DNA from: Ovoidimarina sp050299695
Lineage (GTDB): Bacteria; Pseudomonadota; Alphaproteobacteria; Rhodobacterales; Rhodobacteraceae
DNA length: 64,000 nucleotides
Assembly (NCBI GenBank): GCA_050299695.1
Contig: JBNKWI010000007.1
Span: 6,100 to 70,099 of the forward strand
Direction of reading: 5' to 3'
Shown: positions 61,396 to 64,000 of the stretch, in pieces
How positions within the stretch are numbered: the stretch's first letter is position 1
How the letters are laid out: every line of letters begins with the position of its first letter
Position numbers and translations under genes: made by a program
The notes under the pieces: generated by a model
What the model was told of the DNA's origin: nothing
The model's database searches: none
What the model saw: the letters and a program-made list of their open reading frames with translations, nothing else

Positions 61396-62778
61396 TCAGG
61401 CGGCGTCCGCCCGATCCGGCCGCTCGGCCCCTTCCCGAGATCCGCCCGTGATAAGCCGCGCGCCACGGCTGTGGGTGACCCAGGTCCAGGCCCAGTTCAC
61501 CGCCACGACGATGCGGCTTCGCACGCCGATCAGGAAGAAGATATGCGCGACTGCCCAGAGCATCCAGGCGACGAATCCCGAAAGCTGCAACCGGCCGATC
61601 TGCGCCACCGCCGCGTTGCGGCCGATCGTGGCGAGCGAGCCGTCGTCGCGGTAGCGGAAGGCCGGCGGTTCGGACCGGCCGGCAAGGCGGCCTGCGATCG
61701 TTCGGCCGACATATTCGCCCATCTGCTTCGCCGCGGGCGCGACGCCGGGAACCTGTGCTTCGCCCGACTTGGCCGAGGCGGTGTCGCCGATGACGAAGAT
61801 CTCCGGATGCCGTGGGACGGAAAGGTCGGGTTTCACGATCACCCGACCCGCGCGGTCGGTCTGCGCGTCGATCCAGCGGCCCGCCGGCGACGCCATCACT
61901 CCGGCGGCCCAGACCAGGGTCTCGGCGGCGATCCATTCCCCGCCCAGCATGAGCCCGCCCGGCCCGCACTCGGTCACCGGCGCACCGGTCCGGACTTCGA
62001 CGCCCACCCGTTCGAGCTGCCGCTGCGCCTTCGCGGAGAGCGCTTCGGAGAAAGTCGGCAACACTCGCGGGCCGGCCTCGATCAGGAGGACCCGCGTCGC
62101 CTTGGGATCTATCGAGCGAAAATCCCCGACGAGCGTGCGCATAGAGAGCTCGGCGATGGCCCCGGCCATCTCGACGCCGGTCGGTCCCGCGCCGATCACC
62201 GCGAAGGTGAGGTTCGCGCGCATCCTGTCCATGTCCGGCGCCGCCTCGGCGCGCTCGAAGGCGAGCAATATGCGGCGGCGGATCTCGGTCGCGTCGTCGA
62301 TCTCCTTCAGGCCCGGCGCGTAGGTCGCCCAGTCCTCGTGGCCGAAATAGGCGTGCCGCGCACCGGTCGCGAGGACCAGCGTATCGTAGCCGACCCGCGC
62401 CCCGTCCGAGAGCACGACGGCGCGCCGCGCCGCATCGACCCCCGTTACCTCGGCCATGACAACCCGCGCATTCGGCTGGTCGCGCAGGAGCGCCCGGATC
62501 GGCCAGGCGATGTCCGCGGGGGAAAGCTCGGCGGTCGCCACCTGGTAGAGCAGCGGCTGGAACAGGTGGTAGTTCATCCGGTCGATGATCGTCACCTCGG
62601 CCTCGCTGCGGGCGAGCGCCCTGGCCGCCGAAAGCCCGCCGAAGCCCGCACCGACGATCACCACCCGGTGCTTCCCGGCCGGCACGGAATGGCCCCGCAC
62701 CCCGGCCGGCGCACGCGCCACGGCGGAAAACCCCGAAAGGGCGAGCTGATCCCGAAAGATGTCCATTGCGGTCTCCAT
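61396..62778 (-). CDS. Type II NADH dehydrogenase-like FAD oxidoreductase
   Basis: A 460-residue membrane-associated flavoprotein likely transferring electrons from NADH to quinone without proton pumping. The FAD site is VVIVGAGFGGLSAARAL; the NADH site is FAVIGAGPTGVEMAGAIAEL; PLLYQVATAELSP and FVIGDTAS are NDH-2 motifs. A C-terminal hydrophobic helix (FVAWMLWAVAHIFFLIGVRS) and basic end suit membrane binding. The start at 62778 (METAMDIF) is chosen; an ATG 18 bp upstream is possible. It is divergent from a small membrane protein gene. Confidence 0.92.
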   Translation of the reverse strand: METAMDIFRDQLALSGFSAVARAPAGVRGHSVPAGKHRVVIVGAGFGGLSAARALARSEAEVTIIDRMNYHLFQPLLYQVATAELSPADIAWPIRALLRDQPNARVVMAEVTGVDAARRAVVLSDGARVGYDTLVLATGARHAYFGHEDWATYAPGLKEIDDATEIRRRILLAFERAEAAPDMDRMRANLTFAVIGAGPTGVEMAGAIAELSMRTLVGDFRSIDPKATRVLLIEAGPRVLPTFSEALSAKAQRQLERVGVEVRTGAPVTECGPGGLMLGGEWIAAETLVWAAGVMASPAGRWIDAQTDRAGRVIVKPDLSVPRHPEIFVIGDTASAKSGEAQVPGVAPAAKQMGEYVGRTIAGRLAGRSEPPAFRYRDDGSLATIGRNAAVAQIGRLQLSGFVAWMLWAVAHIFFLIGVRSRIVVAVNWAWTWVTHSRGARLITGGSREGAERPDRADAA

Positions 62779-62917
62779 TGGTCGTCGTCCCTTCAATGTG
62801 AGCCTCGACTCCGTCCTGCGGAAATGCCGCCGGCCTATCGGCTCAATGCATCAACGGCATTTCGAATATGGCGCCTGCGGAGCGACACTTCACCCAGAAA
62901 ACATGAAGGAGGTCCCC

Positions 62918-63418
62918 ATGCCCGCAACGCTCGCAATCCGTCCGATGCGCCTGATGCCACCCGCCACGCTCGATACCCTCGCCACTGCCATCCTCTCCGG
63001 CGGCGCGGCCGACCTGATCTGGGAAGGATGGGCCCGCTTCGTCACGCCCCTCCTCGTCGGAGGGCCGCTGCAACCGGCCGCGCTCGTGCAATCCGTGTTC
63101 GGCTTCCAGAGCTGGTTCTGGGCCGAAACGATCCACGGCATCGTGGGTGTCGTCTTCTACCCGCTCGGCTATCTCTACATCGCCCGTCCGATTGCCCGCG
63201 TGGTGACGCCGTTCCTCCCGTGGTGGATCGTCGGCGCCGGCTTCGGGCTCGGCCTCTGGGTCTTCGCGCTCTACGTCATGGCGCATCTCATCGCGGGACT
63301 GCCGGCCTTCCTCGGGTTCATCCCGCTGGCCTGGGCCTCCTGCGCCGGCCACGTCATCTTCGGCATCGTTACCGTCGCCGTGGTGCGCTGGCGCGAAGCA
63401 CGCAAACAGGGAGCCTGA
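62918..63418 (+). CDS. Membrane protein of unknown function
   Basis: A 166-residue protein with four hydrophobic segments: around LATAILSGGAADLIWEGWA, WAETIHGIVGVVFYPLGYLY, PWWIVGAGFGLGLWVFALYV and AWASCAGHVIFGIVTVAVV. His residues in the helices (ETIHG, MAHLIAGL, CAGHVIFG) could bind a cofactor. No family was recognised. A perfect AAGGAGG at 62906-62912 fixes the ATG at 62918. It ends 2 bp before the patatin gene, so the two are co-transcribed. Confidence 0.85.
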   Translation: MPATLAIRPMRLMPPATLDTLATAILSGGAADLIWEGWARFVTPLLVGGPLQPAALVQSVFGFQSWFWAETIHGIVGVVFYPLGYLYIARPIARVVTPFLPWWIVGAGFGLGLWVFALYVMAHLIAGLPAFLGFIPLAWASCAGHVIFGIVTVAVVRWREARKQGA

Positions 63419-63420
63419 CC

Positions 63421-64000
63421 ATGAAGATCGAAACCCATCCCGCACCGACCGGAACCCCCGTGCCGCGCAAACTGCCGGGGCAGGTGATCCTCGTCCTCCA
63501 GGGCGGCGGCGCGCTCGGCGCCTACCAGACCGGCGTGTTCAAGGCACTGCACGAGGCCGGGGTCGAGCTCGATTGGGTGATCGGCACGTCGATCGGCGCG
63601 ATCAACGCCGCGCTGATCGCCGGCAACGCGCCCGGCGACCGGATCGAGCGCATGGACGCGTTCTGGGACCGGGTCACCCATTCCGGGATCCGGCGCCTGA
63701 TGACCTCGGTGCCCCTCGTTGGCCTCTCGATGTCGAACTGGATGACCGTCATGGGCGGCGTCGAGGCATTCTTTTTGCCCAATCCGCGTGCCTTTGCGGG
63801 CGTTCATGCGAGCCTCGGCCGGGACGGCGCGGGCTACTATTCGACGGCGCCCTTGCGCGCGACGCTCGAGGATCTCGTGGATTTCGACCGCCTGAACGCG
63901 GGGGGGACACGGCTCACTGTCGGCGCGGCCAACGTCGCGACCGGCGAAATGCGCTATTTCGACAGCCGCGAAGAGGAAATCGACGTCCGGCACGTCATGG
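63421..64000 (+). CDS. Patatin-like phospholipase, partial at window end
   Basis: The 5' part (193 codons) of a patatin-like serine hydrolase. The oxyanion loop is LQGGGALGAYQTGVFKAL at residues 27-44, and the nucleophile is Ser57 in GTSIGAINAALIAGNAPG. The catalytic Asp (DGG/A) lies beyond the window. Patatins of this size class (often with a C-terminal DUF3734 domain) occur near 3-hydroxybutyrate dehydrogenase genes in alphaproteobacteria, where a PHA-related role is suspected but not shown here. The gene starts 2 bp after the membrane protein gene. Confidence 0.9.
   Translation, partial: MKIETHPAPTGTPVPRKLPGQVILVLQGGGALGAYQTGVFKALHEAGVELDWVIGTSIGAINAALIAGNAPGDRIERMDAFWDRVTHSGIRRLMTSVPLVGLSMSNWMTVMGGVEAFFLPNPRAFAGVHASLGRDGAGYYSTAPLRATLEDLVDFDRLNAGGTRLTVGAANVATGEMRYFDSREEEIDVRHVM

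Noticed and set aside
62850..62870. CTCAATGCATCAA as an FNR box upstream of the membrane protein/patatin genes
   Set aside because: The half-sites do not have the TTGA-N6-TCAA spacing and symmetry.
1..64000. CRISPR arrays, insertion sequences, tRNA or rRNA genes, prophage genes
   Set aside because: None seen: no regularly spaced direct repeats, no transposase or integrase motifs, no cloverleaf-like sequence recognised by eye. A tRNA scan would settle the tRNA point.

Overview
The window is GC-rich, densely packed bacterial chromosome. Gene content points to an alphaproteobacterium, most likely of the Rhodobacterales: a class I polyhydroxyalkanoate (PHA) synthase next to its thiolase, AFG1/ZapE beside folC, a napFDAGHBC periplasmic nitrate reductase operon, a GtrA/GT2 glycosylation set, and strings of short GC-rich palindromes between genes. 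The taxonomic call is inference from gene content, because no rRNA or tRNA gene is present to anchor it.

Layout: 0-4.3 kb, an RND efflux pump (adaptor and permease, no outer-membrane channel). 4.5-6.7 kb, a CDF metal exporter, a glyoxalase-fold protein and a DUF6165 protein. 6.7-10.3 kb, PHA synthase, beta-ketothiolase and a CBS-pair protein. 10.5-13.1 kb, folC and zapE. 13.5-17.9 kb, galE followed by a GtrA / membrane glycosyltransferase / GT2 cassette. 17.9-29.2 kb is the most unusual block: a DUF2182 membrane protein and tyrosinase on the minus strand, then on the plus strand a small stand-alone protease-propeptide-like protein, a cytoplasmic-type subtilase, a BTAD/TPR transcriptional regulator, a metzincin-like metalloprotease, a 173-residue protein of unknown family, a YcaO enzyme and a TfuA protein. 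YcaO and TfuA together are the known thioamide-forming pair, and the 173-residue gene overlaps ycaO, so this looks like an undescribed peptide- or protein-modification (RiPP-like) locus with its own proteases, oxidase and regulator.

29.3-32.4 kb holds a LysR regulator divergent from doxX, an extradiol dioxygenase and a DsbA-type oxidoreductase. 32.5-36.6 kb has a GT4 glycosyltransferase, a peptidoglycan-binding exported protein and a divergent cytochrome P450. 36.8-44.1 kb is the nap operon with a divergent Crp/Fnr-type regulator; one perfect FNR-like palindrome lies between them. 44.4-48.7 kb is a 2-oxoacid decarboxylase / aldehyde dehydrogenase pair with a divergent LysR regulator. 49.1-53.4 kb contains a GST/acetyltransferase pair, a DUF4142/amicyanin-like cupredoxin pair, an AraC regulator, a small membrane protein and an AhpD-like protein. 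53.5-57.1 kb has two tandem CPBP (CAAX-type) membrane proteases opposite a winged-helix/TPR regulator. 57.2-64.0 kb has an NTF2-fold protein, an MFS exporter, a cupin, 3-hydroxybutyrate dehydrogenase with a divergent LysR, a type II NADH dehydrogenase, a small membrane protein and a patatin cut by the window edge.

The PHA genes near 7-10 kb and the 3-hydroxybutyrate dehydrogenase/patatin genes near 60-64 kb could form the synthesis and mobilisation sides of one carbon-storage cycle. No CRISPR array, insertion sequence, tRNA or rRNA gene was recognised. All calls were made by eye from sequence and motif knowledge, without database searches.
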